A stretch of DNA of 64,000 nucleotides from Streptomyces sp. NBC_01750 (GCF_035918095.1 NZ_CP109137.1:7690001-7754000); one strand, 5' to 3'. Shown: positions 9,287 to 17,876, numbered from the stretch's first letter. The notes: a model not told the origin generated them from the letters alone. Program-made: numbers and translations.

Positions 9287-10105
9287 ATGTCGCCGGGGCG
9301 CCGGTCGGTACTCCGTATCGCCGCCTGCCTCGGTGCGGCCGTCACCGCCGGGCTGCTCTGCACCGAGCGGACACAGCCTCCCGCTCAGACCCCACACCCG
9401 GCCGGCGGTTCCCGGGTCGCCGCGAGCCCGCCGGTCTACACTTCGTCCTACCGGCTGCAGCCCATGACCGCGTACACACCACCGCGCTTCAGGCGGGCAC
9501 TGCCACCGGTGCGACAGCGCCCGTTCCTCAGGATGTCGGAGGCGGGCCGCACCATGGTGCTCACCTTCGACGACGGGCCCAACCCCACATACACCCCCGC
9601 CATCCTGAGCACATTGCGCGAGCACGAGGTGCGGGCGATGTTCTTCGTTTGCGGCGAGTTGGCCAGGGACAACCGCGACCTGCTCCGGCAGATGGCCGAC
9701 GACGGCCATGTCGTGGGCAACCATTCCTGGTCGCACCCGCTCATCACCAAGCTTCCGCCGTCCGAGATCCGCGACGAACTGGGCCGTACCAGCGACGTCA
9801 TCGAGCGGACGCTGGGCTCCGCGCCGCTGTGGTACCGGGCGCCGTACGGCGCCTGGAACAAACTCTCCTTCGAGATCGGCGCGGAGCTCGGCATGGAGCC
9901 GCTGGGCTGGACCGTCGACTCCCTCGACTGGACGGAGCCGGGCACCGGATCGATCGTCCGCAACGTGCTGGACGGTGCGGGTCCCGGAGCCGTCGTGCTC
10001 TCGCACGACGCGGGCGGAGACCGCTCGCAGAGCGTCGCCGCGCTGCGCAGCTTTCTGCCCGAGCTGCTGGCCGCCGGATACCGCATCACCGTCCCGCGCC
10101 GCTGA
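9287..10105 (+). CDS. Exported polysaccharide deacetylase (NodB domain, CE4)
   Basis: A 272-residue secreted enzyme. An RRSVLR-led signal peptide (about residues 5-25) and a proline-rich linker precede a NodB domain. Motif 1 is TFDDGPNP (catalytic Asp95, metal Asp96) and motif 2 is NHSWSHP (metal His146 and His150). Motif 3 is RAPYGAWN, and the late motif is VLSHD. It should remove N-acetyl groups from peptidoglycan or another amino-sugar polymer outside the membrane. The ATG at 9287 is preferred because AAAAGGG stands just upstream; an in-frame ATG at 9272 is possible. A cysteine at residue 25 follows LL rather than a proper lipobox, so lipid attachment is doubtful. It is convergent with the sortase gene. 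Confidence 0.9.
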   Translation: MSPGRRSVLRIAACLGAAVTAGLLCTERTQPPAQTPHPAGGSRVAASPPVYTSSYRLQPMTAYTPPRFRRALPPVRQRPFLRMSEAGRTMVLTFDDGPNPTYTPAILSTLREHEVRAMFFVCGELARDNRDLLRQMADDGHVVGNHSWSHPLITKLPPSEIRDELGRTSDVIERTLGSAPLWYRAPYGAWNKLSFEIGAELGMEPLGWTVDSLDWTEPGTGSIVRNVLDGAGPGAVVLSHDAGGDRSQSVAALRSFLPELLAAGYRITVPRR

Positions 10106-10108
10106 ACC

Positions 10109-10125
10109 GGCGGCCGCCGGCCGCC
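10109..10125. terminator. GC-rich hairpin between convergent genes
   Basis: The arms GGCGGCC and GGCCGCC with a three-base loop lie four bases after the deacetylase stop and ten bases from the sortase stop. They could terminate both genes. Confidence 0.5.
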
Positions 10126-10134
10126 GATCCTGGT

Positions 10135-10788
10135 TCAGCGGGTCTTCACCATGCGCGCGAAGACCACGACGTTCCCGGTGTACCCGCCGGCCTTCGAGTA
10201 GCCGCCGCCACAGGTGATCACACGCAGCTCCGGCTGCCCGGTGTCGCCGTACACCCTGGCGCCGGGGAACTGATCCTTGGGGAAGACCTCGACGCCGTAC
10301 ACCTCGAAGATCGCGGTCTTGCCGTCGAAGCGGTCCACCTCGATGTGATGGCCCTTCTGGATGGAGCCGAGACCGTAGAAGACGGCGGGTCCCGACAGGT
10401 TGTCGACATGGCCGACGATGACCGCGGTGCCGCGCTGGCCGGGGGAGACGCCGTTCTGGTACCAGCCGGCGAGATTGGGGTCCTGTGGCGGCGGCGCGGC
10501 GATCCAGCCGTCCTGGTCGGCGCCCACATCCACGACCGGGGCGTCGACGTTGAGTGCCGGGATCTTCACCCGTGCGGCAGGGGCGTACGTCAGCGGCTCG
10601 ACGGAGACAGGGATGAACGTCTCGCCGGCCGCGCGGCCGGCCAGCGCGGCCGCGGCGGCAGGCTGCGGCGGCCCGAGGGTGACGTCCGCGCCATTCCTTA
10701 TCATGGCGATCCCGCTGAGCAGGGCGAGCGTCAGTACGCCCCAGGGTGAGCGCCTCCTCGACTTCCAGCCGCCGTACTGCTGGCCCAT
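10135..10788 (-). CDS. Class F sortase
   Basis: A 217-residue sortase-fold transpeptidase with a short N-terminal membrane anchor (about residues 15-32). Catalytic His127 lies in VIVGHVDN and catalytic Cys193 in ELRVITCGG. The catalytic arginine is usually found a few residues before the last strand; here that stretch reads GGYTGNVVVFARM, and the only Arg is residue 212, so its assignment is uncertain. Sortases cleave a sorting signal of exported proteins and link them to the wall. No LPxTG or LAxTG protein is nearby, but two exported proteins with a shared GGLGGS-TM-Arg tail follow (11098-12033 and 12131-12643), which are candidate substrates. Confidence 0.88.
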   Translation of the reverse strand: MGQQYGGWKSRRRSPWGVLTLALLSGIAMIRNGADVTLGPPQPAAAAALAGRAAGETFIPVSVEPLTYAPAARVKIPALNVDAPVVDVGADQDGWIAAPPPQDPNLAGWYQNGVSPGQRGTAVIVGHVDNLSGPAVFYGLGSIQKGHHIEVDRFDGKTAIFEVYGVEVFPKDQFPGARVYGDTGQPELRVITCGGGYSKAGGYTGNVVVFARMVKTR

Positions 10789-11097
10789 AGTTCTCCCTCC
10801 GTGGCATCTGTCATCACGCTAAGTGGGCTCGGCACAACCTGCGAGGAGGGAGAGGCGAACGGGTGGTGGGCCTGCGGTGATGGCCCATCCGAGTAATCGG
10901 CGGATAATAATTCCGACAGTCTGTGACCTGCGACTCCATCAGATCTTTCGGCGTGTCGTCGGCGTGTCGCCTCACCATGGTGGACCAGCGCCGAAATGCG
11001 GTGGCTGCGCGCCCCAGTGAGGGTTCGTCATGGAAGACGTACTCGTCGAATTTCCCGGAGCGCCCGCTTTGGGGCGTCTTCCGCTGGAGGTTCAACG

Positions 11098-12033
11098 ATG
11101 CGTGCTTCACGCGCTCTCGCAGTGGCCGGCGCCACCTGCGTGGCCGTCGGGCTCTCTGCCCCGCTGGCCGCCGCGGGCGGCGATACCCGGAACAACGATC
11201 CCATCAGTGTCAATGTCGGCCCGCAGTCGATCCACCAGGGCGGCACCCTGACGATCACGGTCCGGGGTTGCAGCCGCGGTGGCACGGTCGCGTCCAACGC
11301 CTTCCCGCAGGCCAACCTCTCCGATCAGCGCTCGGGCATCTCGAACGCCATCGCGCGGATCCACAACAATGCGGCGCCGGGTCAGTACAACCTGGCGGTC
11401 AGGTGCAACGGCAACCAGATCGGCTTGAACGGCAACCAGAACGACCGGGACGGGAACAACAACGGTCTCGGGAACAACAACGGCCGTCTTGGCAACAACA
11501 ACGGCCGGGAGGGGAACAACAACGGTCTTGGCAACAACAACGGCCGGGACGGGAACAACAACGGTCTTGGCAACAACAACGGCCGGGACGGGAACAACAA
11601 CGGTCTTGGCAACAACAACGGCCGGGACGGGAACAACAACGGTCTTGGCAACAACAACGGCCGGGACGGGAACAACAACGGTCTCGGCAACAACAACGGC
11701 CGGAACTGCAACAACAACGGCCGGGACGGCAACAACAACGGCCGGGATTGCCGGGACGGGAACAACAACGGTCTCGGGAACAACAACGGCATCATCAACA
11801 ACGGCGTCATCAACAACGGTCTCGGCACCAACGGCGTCGGGAACGTCGCCGGGACGGTGGCTACCGCGCAGTTCACCGTGCTGCCGGGCCGTGGCGCGCT
11901 CGGCGGTCTTGGCGGTTCGGTCGCTCCCAGCACCACCGAGATGGCGATCGGCGCCGGCCTGGTCGCCACGGCGGCAATCGGGGGCAGCCTGTTCATCGCC
12001 CGCCGCCGCCGTATGGCCAATGGAAAGCTCTGA
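11098..12033 (+). CDS. Exported Asn/Gly-repeat surface protein with C-terminal anchor
   Basis: A 311-residue protein with a signal peptide ending near LAAAGG (about residue 27). Residues 30-100 form a small Ig-like domain with two cysteines (VRGCS and VRCNG). A low-complexity region of GNNNG units built on a 13-residue period covers about residues 110-245, and the tail is C-terminal. The tail reads GGLGGSVAPSTTEM, then a hydrophobic helix, then ARRRR, which looks like a cell-wall sorting signal without LPxTG. The ATG at 11098 has GGAGG seven bases upstream. The Ig-like part and tail resemble those of the convergent gene at 12131-12643. It probably extends from the cell surface; sortase attachment is inference. 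Confidence 0.85.
   Translation: MRASRALAVAGATCVAVGLSAPLAAAGGDTRNNDPISVNVGPQSIHQGGTLTITVRGCSRGGTVASNAFPQANLSDQRSGISNAIARIHNNAAPGQYNLAVRCNGNQIGLNGNQNDRDGNNNGLGNNNGRLGNNNGREGNNNGLGNNNGRDGNNNGLGNNNGRDGNNNGLGNNNGRDGNNNGLGNNNGRDGNNNGLGNNNGRNCNNNGRDGNNNGRDCRDGNNNGLGNNNGIINNGVINNGLGTNGVGNVAGTVATAQFTVLPGRGALGGLGGSVAPSTTEMAIGAGLVATAAIGGSLFIARRRRMANGKL
11512..11706 (+). repeat. 39-bp tandem repeat, five copies, coding
   Basis: Five head-to-tail 39-bp units encode GNNNGLGNNNGRD. The first four are identical at the DNA level and the fifth differs at a few bases. Degenerate units flank the array on both sides. Identity including silent positions indicates recent expansion or conversion, so copy number is likely to vary between strains. 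Confidence 0.95.
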
Positions 12034-12060
12034 CCGGCCGAACCTCCCGGTCGGTCCCAC

Positions 12061-12102
12061 GCCCGTCGCCCCGAGTCCTGGCCAGGACTCGGGGCGACGG
12101 GC
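12061..12102. terminator. Perfect 42-bp palindrome, bidirectional terminator
   Basis: Two 21-base arms are exactly complementary with no loop bases (the centre is CCTGGCCAGG). It lies between two convergent genes, 28 bases from each stop, and so can terminate both. There is no U-tract, as is common in Streptomyces. Confidence 0.85.
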
Positions 12103-12130
12103 ATACGAGCGACGGTTGCAGGCGGTTGCG

Positions 12131-12643
12131 TCAGTGCTGACGGCTCGACGAGCGCCGGCGTACGACATAGATGGTGGCGGTGGCCGCGGCGACGATCAAC
12201 GCGGTGCCTGCGGCCAGCTCCCCGCCGTTCAGTCCGCCGATGCTGCCGCCGAGACCGCCTCGGACGGCTCCGGGCGAGACGCTGACGGTGGAGCTGATGG
12301 TGGGAGTGCTGCCGGTGATGGTGAGATCGAACGTTCCCACCTGCGATCCGCAGGTGAAGCGCACCGTGTACACGGTGCCCGGGTTGGCGTCCGCGTCGAC
12401 CATGGTCGAGGTGGATGTGCCGGGGTTGATGGTGACGGGGTCGAAGACCCCGGACGTCGCAGTGGCCGGGGTGGTGCATCCGCTGGCGGACAGGGTGACC
12501 CGGCCGCCCGGCGCGACGGTCGAGGGGCTGACGGTGAAGAAGGGCTGAGTCAGTCTGCTGTCGTTCGCCGCCGCGGTGGGGGCGGTCAGTGCGAGTGAGG
12601 CCACTCCCAGCAGAGCGGCGGATGCGACACGAATCGCGCGCAT
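12131..12643 (-). CDS. Exported Ig-like protein with GGLGGS-TM-Arg tail
   Basis: A 170-residue protein. A signal peptide (residues 1-26, ending TAAAN) is followed by one Ig-like domain with the pattern VSPSTVAPGGRVTLSASGC and a second cysteine in RFTCGS. The tail is GGLGGSIGGLNGGEL, then a hydrophobic helix, then VRRR. The same cysteine spacing and the same GGLGGS tail occur in the neighbour at 11098-12033, so the two are paralogues; this one lacks the Asn repeats. The ATG at 12643 has GGAGG seven bases upstream. It is probably surface-anchored, by its own helix or by the class F sortase nearby. Confidence 0.85.
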   Translation of the reverse strand: MRAIRVASAALLGVASLALTAPTAAANDSRLTQPFFTVSPSTVAPGGRVTLSASGCTTPATATSGVFDPVTINPGTSTSTMVDADANPGTVYTVRFTCGSQVGTFDLTITGSTPTISSTVSVSPGAVRGGLGGSIGGLNGGELAAGTALIVAAATATIYVVRRRSSSRQH

Positions 12644-12906
12644 GGTCAATCCTCCGGGTCTCCGAGGAGCAGCTGCGGAACTGGTTTCCACAAAGGTCGG
12701 GGAATGCACCTCGATGACCGAAACGCTAGGAGTGGGCAGGATCGCCCGCGATCGCTGTCGCGCGAATGGGGCATCGATGTCCCCCATGCGGCGGACAGTC
12801 AGTCGTGTCGCGGTGCCGGGTTCCGGCGGTGGATGAGGTGGGGCGACGCCTTGCGGCGTCGCCGGAGCCCTCCCGGGTCGAGGGCGGTATGGCGGGGCAA
12901 TGGAGC

Positions 12907-13200
12907 ATGGATGCGCGTTTCCCGCCGATTGAGCCGTACGAGCGGCGGACGATCGATGTGGGCGGCGTCGACTTCTTGTACCGGGAGGTCCGCGGCATCC
13001 CCAACGGCAAGCCCGCAGGTGTCGTCCACGGCGGGCCGGTCGGCCGATCGTGGGGATCGACGCTGCTCCTCGCCCGCGCAGACGGGAGAAAGCCGCCGAG
13101 GACTGGTGCGTCCGGGGGACGCCGTGCTGTCCCAGGAGCCGAACGTCAGCCCCATCCCTACCGCGACCATCCGCGCCCCGCGCGCTCGCGCCGGCACGGA
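12907..13200 (+). pseudogene. Remnant of a proline iminopeptidase gene
   Basis: From the ATG at 12907 the frame reads MDARFPPIEPYERRTIDVGG and then GKPAGVVHGGPVG, which matches the N terminus of proline iminopeptidases (YPPIEPY...HGGPG). Soon afterwards the similarity stops. Near 13090-13150, a different frame reads AAEDWCVRGDAVLSQEPN, like the internal WCAWEDAVLS region of the same family, and the next bases in the first frame read PHPYRDHP. The catalytic GxSxGG segment is missing. This fits an internal deletion of several hundred bases plus a frameshift, leaving a non-functional relic. The boundaries are approximate. Confidence 0.6.
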
Positions 13201-13509
13201 TCGCCTCCAGTGCGCGGCGCATCTGACCCCCTCGGTTCCCTCACTGAGGGCTGAGGGCTGAGGGCTGGCGACTGAGGACGGAGGACGGAGGGACGAAGTG
13301 ACTGGTGGAGCCAGTGGTGCGGATGAGATCAAGCCATTCCGTCTTGGGGTGAATTCCCCTGATCGAAGCCGGATTTCGACGATTCGCGTTTGCCGCTCCG
13401 AAGATTTTTTCCAGCGCGTTGAACACACGGCGCCCCCCTGTCCGTACCTAGGGCCATGAACACGGCGCACCTGGCGTCGCAACGGGTTCGATGGATAACA
13501 GGAGTGGAC

Positions 13510-14496
13510 ATGAACACCTGGCGTAACGCCTCGCTCGCGGTGACTGCGGCGGCCGTACTCGCGCTGACGACGGCGTGCGGTCAGGACAAGGGCACTGAGA
13601 CACCCAATGGCCAGGCGGTCGGTGCGGCCAATCCGGCCCAGCCCGGGAACGGTGGCTACGGCTCGGACTACGGCGCCGGTGCGGCGCAGCAGGCGGCGGC
13701 CAAGCCGGCCGGTCAACTCGCGGTCTGGGACAGCAAGGAACTCGGCAAGGTCGTCACCGACAGCGCCGGCTTCACGCTCTACCGCTTCGACAAGGACACC
13801 GCCAGCCCGCCGAAGTCGAACTGCGAAGGCGAGTGCGCGAAGGCATGGCCCGCCGTGGCCGCCGGCGGCGCCTCGGCCGCGCCCGGCACCGACGCCTCGC
13901 TGATCGGTGAGGTCACCCGCGCCGACGGTTCCAAGCAACTCACCATCGGTGGCTGGCCGATGTACCGCTACGCCAAGGACGCCAAGCCCGGTGACGCGAA
14001 GGGCCAGGGCGTCGGCGGAACCTGGTTCGCGTCGGCCCCCGACGGCAAGAAGGCACTCGGCGGTGGCGAAGGCGCCGGGTCCGGATCGGGTTACGGCGAC
14101 GGTGGTGAAGAGGCCGGTGGCCAGGCCGCGGACCTCGCCGGACTCTCCGTCCGCAAGGACCCCAAGCTCGGCGAGATCATCGTCGACAAGAACGGCATGA
14201 CGGTCTACCGGTTCAAGAAGGACTCGGCCTGGCCGATGAAGTCGGCGTGCACTGGAGAGTGCCTCAAGAAATGGCCGGTTGTCGCTCCGGTCGACAAGAA
14301 CGACACCGAGGGAATCATCAAGAAGGGCTTCGTCACCTTCAGCCGTCCTGACGGCATCAAGCAGCAGTCGATCGACTGCTGGCCGATCTACACCTTCTCG
14401 GGCGACAGCAAGCCGGGCGACACCAACGGCCAGGGTGTGGGCGGCACTTGGTACGTCGTCTCGCCCCAGGCCAAGCTGGTCGGAGCGCCCAAGTAG
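13510..14496 (+). CDS. Lipoprotein with two SCO0930-type repeat domains
   Basis: A 328-residue exported lipoprotein. A signal peptide with lipobox LTTAC (Cys about residue 23) is followed by a Gly/Ala linker. Two copies of the 'secreted repeat of unknown function' (PF03640) come next, each with a LYRFDKD- or VYRFKKD-like start, a CEGECAKAWP or CTGECLKKWP motif, and a W-P-(M/I)-Y segment followed by a GQGVGGTW turn. The paired Cys and Trp residues suggest a redox or metal-related function, but the role is unknown. The ATG at 13510 has AGGAG in front; an in-frame ATG at 13456 lacks one. The neighbours (methyltransferase, RmdA) match, from memory, the S. coelicolor SCO0930-SCO0928 order. Confidence 0.88.
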   Translation: MNTWRNASLAVTAAAVLALTTACGQDKGTETPNGQAVGAANPAQPGNGGYGSDYGAGAAQQAAAKPAGQLAVWDSKELGKVVTDSAGFTLYRFDKDTASPPKSNCEGECAKAWPAVAAGGASAAPGTDASLIGEVTRADGSKQLTIGGWPMYRYAKDAKPGDAKGQGVGGTWFASAPDGKKALGGGEGAGSGSGYGDGGEEAGGQAADLAGLSVRKDPKLGEIIVDKNGMTVYRFKKDSAWPMKSACTGECLKKWPVVAPVDKNDTEGIIKKGFVTFSRPDGIKQQSIDCWPIYTFSGDSKPGDTNGQGVGGTWYVVSPQAKLVGAPK

Positions 14497-14521
14497 TCCC
14501 CACGCTGCGCGTCCGGCCCGG

Positions 14522-14559
14522 CCGGCCCGTCTCACGCCCCCCGCGTGATGGCGGGCCGG
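14522..14559 (+). terminator. Rho-independent-type hairpin after the lipoprotein gene
   Basis: A left arm beginning CCGGCCCGTCTCACGC pairs with a right arm ending GCGGGCCGG with one or two bulges. It starts 26 bases after the stop codon. Confidence 0.7.
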
Positions 14560-14703
14560 TTGCTATGCCACCGGCGTGTGACCAAGAACGGACCGCTAAT
14601 TTCCGTTTGGGCTCGCTCTCTTGGCGGGCGATCAGTAGCCTCGGCTCGAACACTGGCCATGAACATGGCCGAACTCCCCCGTGGCGACTTGTTGGAGACA
14701 TCG

Positions 14704-15516
14704 ATGGAGCGTCCCGCCTGGGCCCCGCAAGGCATCGACATATCGGTGCCGAGCGTGTCTCGCATTTATGACTACTACCTGGGCGGCTCGCACAATTTCG
14801 AGGTCGACAGGGAAGCCGCACGCAAGGCGATGGAGTTCATGCCGGGCCTCCCGAAGATCATGCAGGCGAACCGGGCGTTCATGCGCCGGGCCGTGAATTA
14901 CGCGGTGAGCGAGGGTGTCACGCAGTTCCTCGACATCGGCTCCGGCATTCCGACCTTCGGCAACGTCCATGAAGTGGCGCACAAGGCCGACGCCGCCTCC
15001 CGCGTGGTCTACGTCGACCACGATCCGGTCGCCGTCGCGCACAGCAGGGCCGTTCTGGACGGCGACGAGCAGGCCGTCGTCGTCTCCGCTGATCTGCGCA
15101 AGCCGCAGCAGATACTCGACAGTCCCGAGCTCGGTGGACTGCTCGACCTGGAGCGGCCGGTGGCGCTGCTCCTCGTCGCGGTACTCCACTTCCTCGAGGA
15201 CCAGGACGATCCACGGAGCGCCGTGGCTCAGCTCCGTGACGCACTCGCGCCCGGCAGCCTCATCATCGTCACCCACGCCTCGTTCGAAGGAATACCGCTG
15301 TCCGAGGAGCATGCGGGCGGCGCGGTCGGCGTCTACAGGAACATACGCAACCCGCTGGTCATGCGCTCGCGCGAGGAGATCGCGCGCTTCTTCGAGGGGT
15401 ACGAGATGATCGAGCCCGGTCTGGTGTCCATGCCCCACTGGAGGCCTGACGCTCCCGCCGAGCATGAGGACCCATATGCCTTCTCGGGCTTCGCCGGGGT
15501 GGGGCGCAAGGCGTGA
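14704..15516 (+). CDS. DUF574 SAM-dependent methyltransferase
   Basis: A 270-residue protein of the actinobacterial DUF574/Methyltransf_19 family. It begins with the conserved PSVSRIYDYYLGGSHNFEVD signature. The SAM-binding motif is FLDIGSGIPTFGNVHEVA, and a VVYVDHDPVAVAHSRAVL acidic loop follows. The substrate is unknown for the family. The ATG at 14704 was chosen because TTGGAGA precedes it and because family proteins start close to this point; ATGs at 14545 and 14659 lack such support. Its stop overlaps the start of the RmdA-like gene (TGATG), so the two are translationally coupled, and a link to cyclic-di-GMP signalling is plausible. Confidence 0.88.
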   Translation: MERPAWAPQGIDISVPSVSRIYDYYLGGSHNFEVDREAARKAMEFMPGLPKIMQANRAFMRRAVNYAVSEGVTQFLDIGSGIPTFGNVHEVAHKADAASRVVYVDHDPVAVAHSRAVLDGDEQAVVVSADLRKPQQILDSPELGGLLDLERPVALLLVAVLHFLEDQDDPRSAVAQLRDALAPGSLIIVTHASFEGIPLSEEHAGGAVGVYRNIRNPLVMRSREEIARFFEGYEMIEPGLVSMPHWRPDAPAEHEDPYAFSGFAGVGRKA

Positions 15517-17681
15517 TGGCGCCGGAGGTGACGGGTTCCGCGGTGGACCCGGACGGACTGGAGGACAGACTCCGCCGGTTCGCGACGATCTGGAGCCGGG
15601 CCATTTTCCCGGTGACGGCCACATCGATGACCCGGGTCGAGCTCGAGAAGCATCTGCTGCCGCTGGCCCGGCGGTTGAGGGAATCGCTGCACGCGCGGCC
15701 CTTCGACCCGCAGGCCGCGCAGCGGGCCGGAGCGGCCCTCGTAGAGGCCCACTGCACGGACCCCGAGGCGCTGAGCCGCACGCTCGGCGTCGTCGACGCG
15801 TATCTGGTCCTGTACTGCGGTGTGGGCGCCCCGGAGCAGTCGGCCGAGGAGAGCCGGGCCCGCTGTGCCCGGCTGCAGCACGCGGTGGCCGCAGGCTTCG
15901 CCCAGGGGCTGCGCGAGCGCACGCTGGCCGAGCAGGAGGCCATCGCGCGCTCGTCGCTGGTGGCCCGCAGCGACGCGGTGCAGGCGCTGCACGCCACCGA
16001 GGCACGCTTCCGCGCCGTGTTCGAGGGCGCCGCGATCGGCATCGGGATCGCCGATCTCGAAGGCAATGTGCTCGAGGTCAACGAGACCCTGCTGCGGATG
16101 TTCGGCGGGCTCGAGCACCATGTGCGCGGCAGGAAGGTGACCGACTGGGCCCATCCCGAAGACCGGCCGCACGTCTGGGACTTGTACCGGGAGCTGGTGA
16201 GCGGCGAGCGCGACGACTACCGTGTGGAGAAACCCTTCTTCCGCAACGACGGCACGGTCCTGTGGACCAATCTGACGGTCTCTCTGCTGCGGGATGCCGA
16301 CGGCCGGCCGGAGTACCAGTTGGCGCTCATGGAGGACACGACCGAGCGCCGGCTGCTCAATCTGCGGCTGCGCTACGAGGCTACGCACGACGCGCTGACC
16401 GGGCTGCCCAACCGCACACTCTTCTTCGAGCGGCTGGAGAAGGCGCTCTCCGCCACCGGCGACGGCGCCCGCTTCGGCCTCTGCTACCTCGACCTCGACG
16501 GCTTCAAGGCGATCAACGACAGTCTGGGCCACGCGGCGGGCGACCGGCTGCTGGTCGAGGTCGCGGACCGGCTGCAGAGCTGCGCCACCGCGCCCGGCGA
16601 GATGGTGGCACGGCTCGGCGGTGACGAGTTCGTGGCGCTGACCACCGGACCCGACACCCAGCGCGAGGTGGACGATCTCGCCACCCGTATCCTCGGCGCG
16701 CTTGCCTCGCCCATCCGTGTCGACGGCCGGGAGTTCACCGTCCGCGGAAGCATCGGCATCGTCGAGGGGCCCGCCGGTGAGCGCACCACCGCCGAAGTAC
16801 TGCGCAGCGCCGACATCACCATGTACCGCGCCAAGTCGGCGGGGGGCAACCGCTTCGAGCTCGCCGACCCGGAGGCGGACGCCCGCGCCATCACCCGGCA
16901 CGGACTGACCACCGCGCTGCCGGCGGCCCTGGACCGCGGTGAGTTCTTCATCGAGTACCAGCCGTTGGTGCACCTGGGTGACGGGAGCGTGCACGGGGCC
17001 GAGGCGCTGGTGCGCTGGTGCCATCCGCAGCACGGCGTACTCGGCCCGGACCGTTTCATTCCGCTCGCCGAGCACACCGGACTGATCGTGCCGCTGGGCC
17101 GCTGGGTGCTCCAGGAGGCCGTACGCCAGGCCCGCTACTGGCAGAAGCGCCATTCCGACGGCGGCCCGCTGCGGATCAACGTCAATCTCTCGCCCGCCCA
17201 GCTCCACCACCCCGGACTGGTCGCGGACACGGTCGACGTCCTCCAGCGCTCCGGCCTCGAACCGGGCGCCCTGTGCCTGGAGGTCACTGAGTCCGCGCTG
17301 ATAGGAGCCGACGAGGATCTGCTGAAGCCGCTGCGCCAGCTCGCCGAGATGGGCGTGGACATAGCGCTCGACGACTTCGGCACCGGCTATTCGAACCTCG
17401 CCAATCTGCGCCGACTGCCGGTGAGCGTGCTCAAACTGGACCGTTCCTTCACCCAGGGCATGCAGCGGCACCCGGCCGACCCCGTCGATCTGAAGATCGT
17501 CGAGGGGATCGTCTCGCTGGCGCACAGTCTGCAGCTGGCCGTGACGGTGGAGGGCGTGGAGACCGGCGCCCAGGCCGAGCAACTGCGCGAGCTCGGTTGC
17601 GACACCGCACAGGGCTGGTACTACGCCCGGCCCGGCGCGCCCGACCGGATCCACGCCCTGGTGCTGGCCGACGCGGTGTAG
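15516..17681 (+). CDS. rmdA: PAS-GGDEF-EAL cyclic-di-GMP enzyme, RmdA-like
   Basis: A 721-residue cytosolic protein. An N-terminal helical region (1-150) precedes a PAS domain (about 155-275). The diguanylate cyclase domain keeps an intact GGDEF motif at 368-372, and the phosphodiesterase domain keeps EALVRW at 496 onward and DDFGTGYSNL. Both catalytic signatures are complete, so it could make and degrade cyclic-di-GMP. The architecture and its neighbours match Streptomyces RmdA, known to influence aerial mycelium formation. The start overlaps the methyltransferase stop by one base; a GTG three bases earlier is also possible. No transmembrane helices are seen. Confidence 0.9.
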   Translation: MAPEVTGSAVDPDGLEDRLRRFATIWSRAIFPVTATSMTRVELEKHLLPLARRLRESLHARPFDPQAAQRAGAALVEAHCTDPEALSRTLGVVDAYLVLYCGVGAPEQSAEESRARCARLQHAVAAGFAQGLRERTLAEQEAIARSSLVARSDAVQALHATEARFRAVFEGAAIGIGIADLEGNVLEVNETLLRMFGGLEHHVRGRKVTDWAHPEDRPHVWDLYRELVSGERDDYRVEKPFFRNDGTVLWTNLTVSLLRDADGRPEYQLALMEDTTERRLLNLRLRYEATHDALTGLPNRTLFFERLEKALSATGDGARFGLCYLDLDGFKAINDSLGHAAGDRLLVEVADRLQSCATAPGEMVARLGGDEFVALTTGPDTQREVDDLATRILGALASPIRVDGREFTVRGSIGIVEGPAGERTTAEVLRSADITMYRAKSAGGNRFELADPEADARAITRHGLTTALPAALDRGEFFIEYQPLVHLGDGSVHGAEALVRWCHPQHGVLGPDRFIPLAEHTGLIVPLGRWVLQEAVRQARYWQKRHSDGGPLRINVNLSPAQLHHPGLVADTVDVLQRSGLEPGALCLEVTESALIGADEDLLKPLRQLAEMGVDIALDDFGTGYSNLANLRRLPVSVLKLDRSFTQGMQRHPADPVDLKIVEGIVSLAHSLQLAVTVEGVETGAQAEQLRELGCDTAQGWYYARPGAPDRIHALVLADAV

Positions 17682-17687
17682 TTTTCC

Positions 17688-17741
17688 CGGGGCTCCGCCC
17701 CGGACCCCGCGCCTCAATCTCCCCCCAGACTTCGTCCGGGG
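17688..17741 (+). terminator. Tandem hairpins after rmdA
   Basis: CGGGGC-TCC-GCCCCG (17688-17702) is followed by a second stem (17723-17741, CCCC...GGGG with a GAC-TTC-GTC top). The wording is typical of a GC-rich intergenic repeat that is common in Streptomyces. Confidence 0.65.
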
Positions 17742-17876
17742 AACCCCACGAGGCTTGAAATGTGGGCCACGGCCGCGCCATCAAGTCCGTGAGGCGATTG
17801 AGGTCAACAGCCGAAGACCGCGCCCCGACGCGGCGGCCGGTGGCAGGCGCTCCCGCACCCGCCACCGGCCGCACTG

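Noticed and set aside
8237..10807. Reverse-strand open frame of 856 codons
   Set aside because: It is antisense to lysX and the deacetylase, with Arg/Gly/Pro-rich nonsense composition; only its last part (10135-10788) is the real sortase, which lies in a different reading of that region.
11452..11800. Possible CRISPR array
   Set aside because: The 39-bp units are contiguous, in frame, and encode GNNNG repeats; there are no unique spacers and no cas genes.
12799..14535. Reverse-strand open frame of 578 codons
   Set aside because: Antisense to the repeat lipoprotein; no start signal or recognisable domain.
15333..17717. Reverse-strand open frame of 794 codons
   Set aside because: It is a shadow of rmdA created by strong third-position GC; no family motif and low-quality composition.
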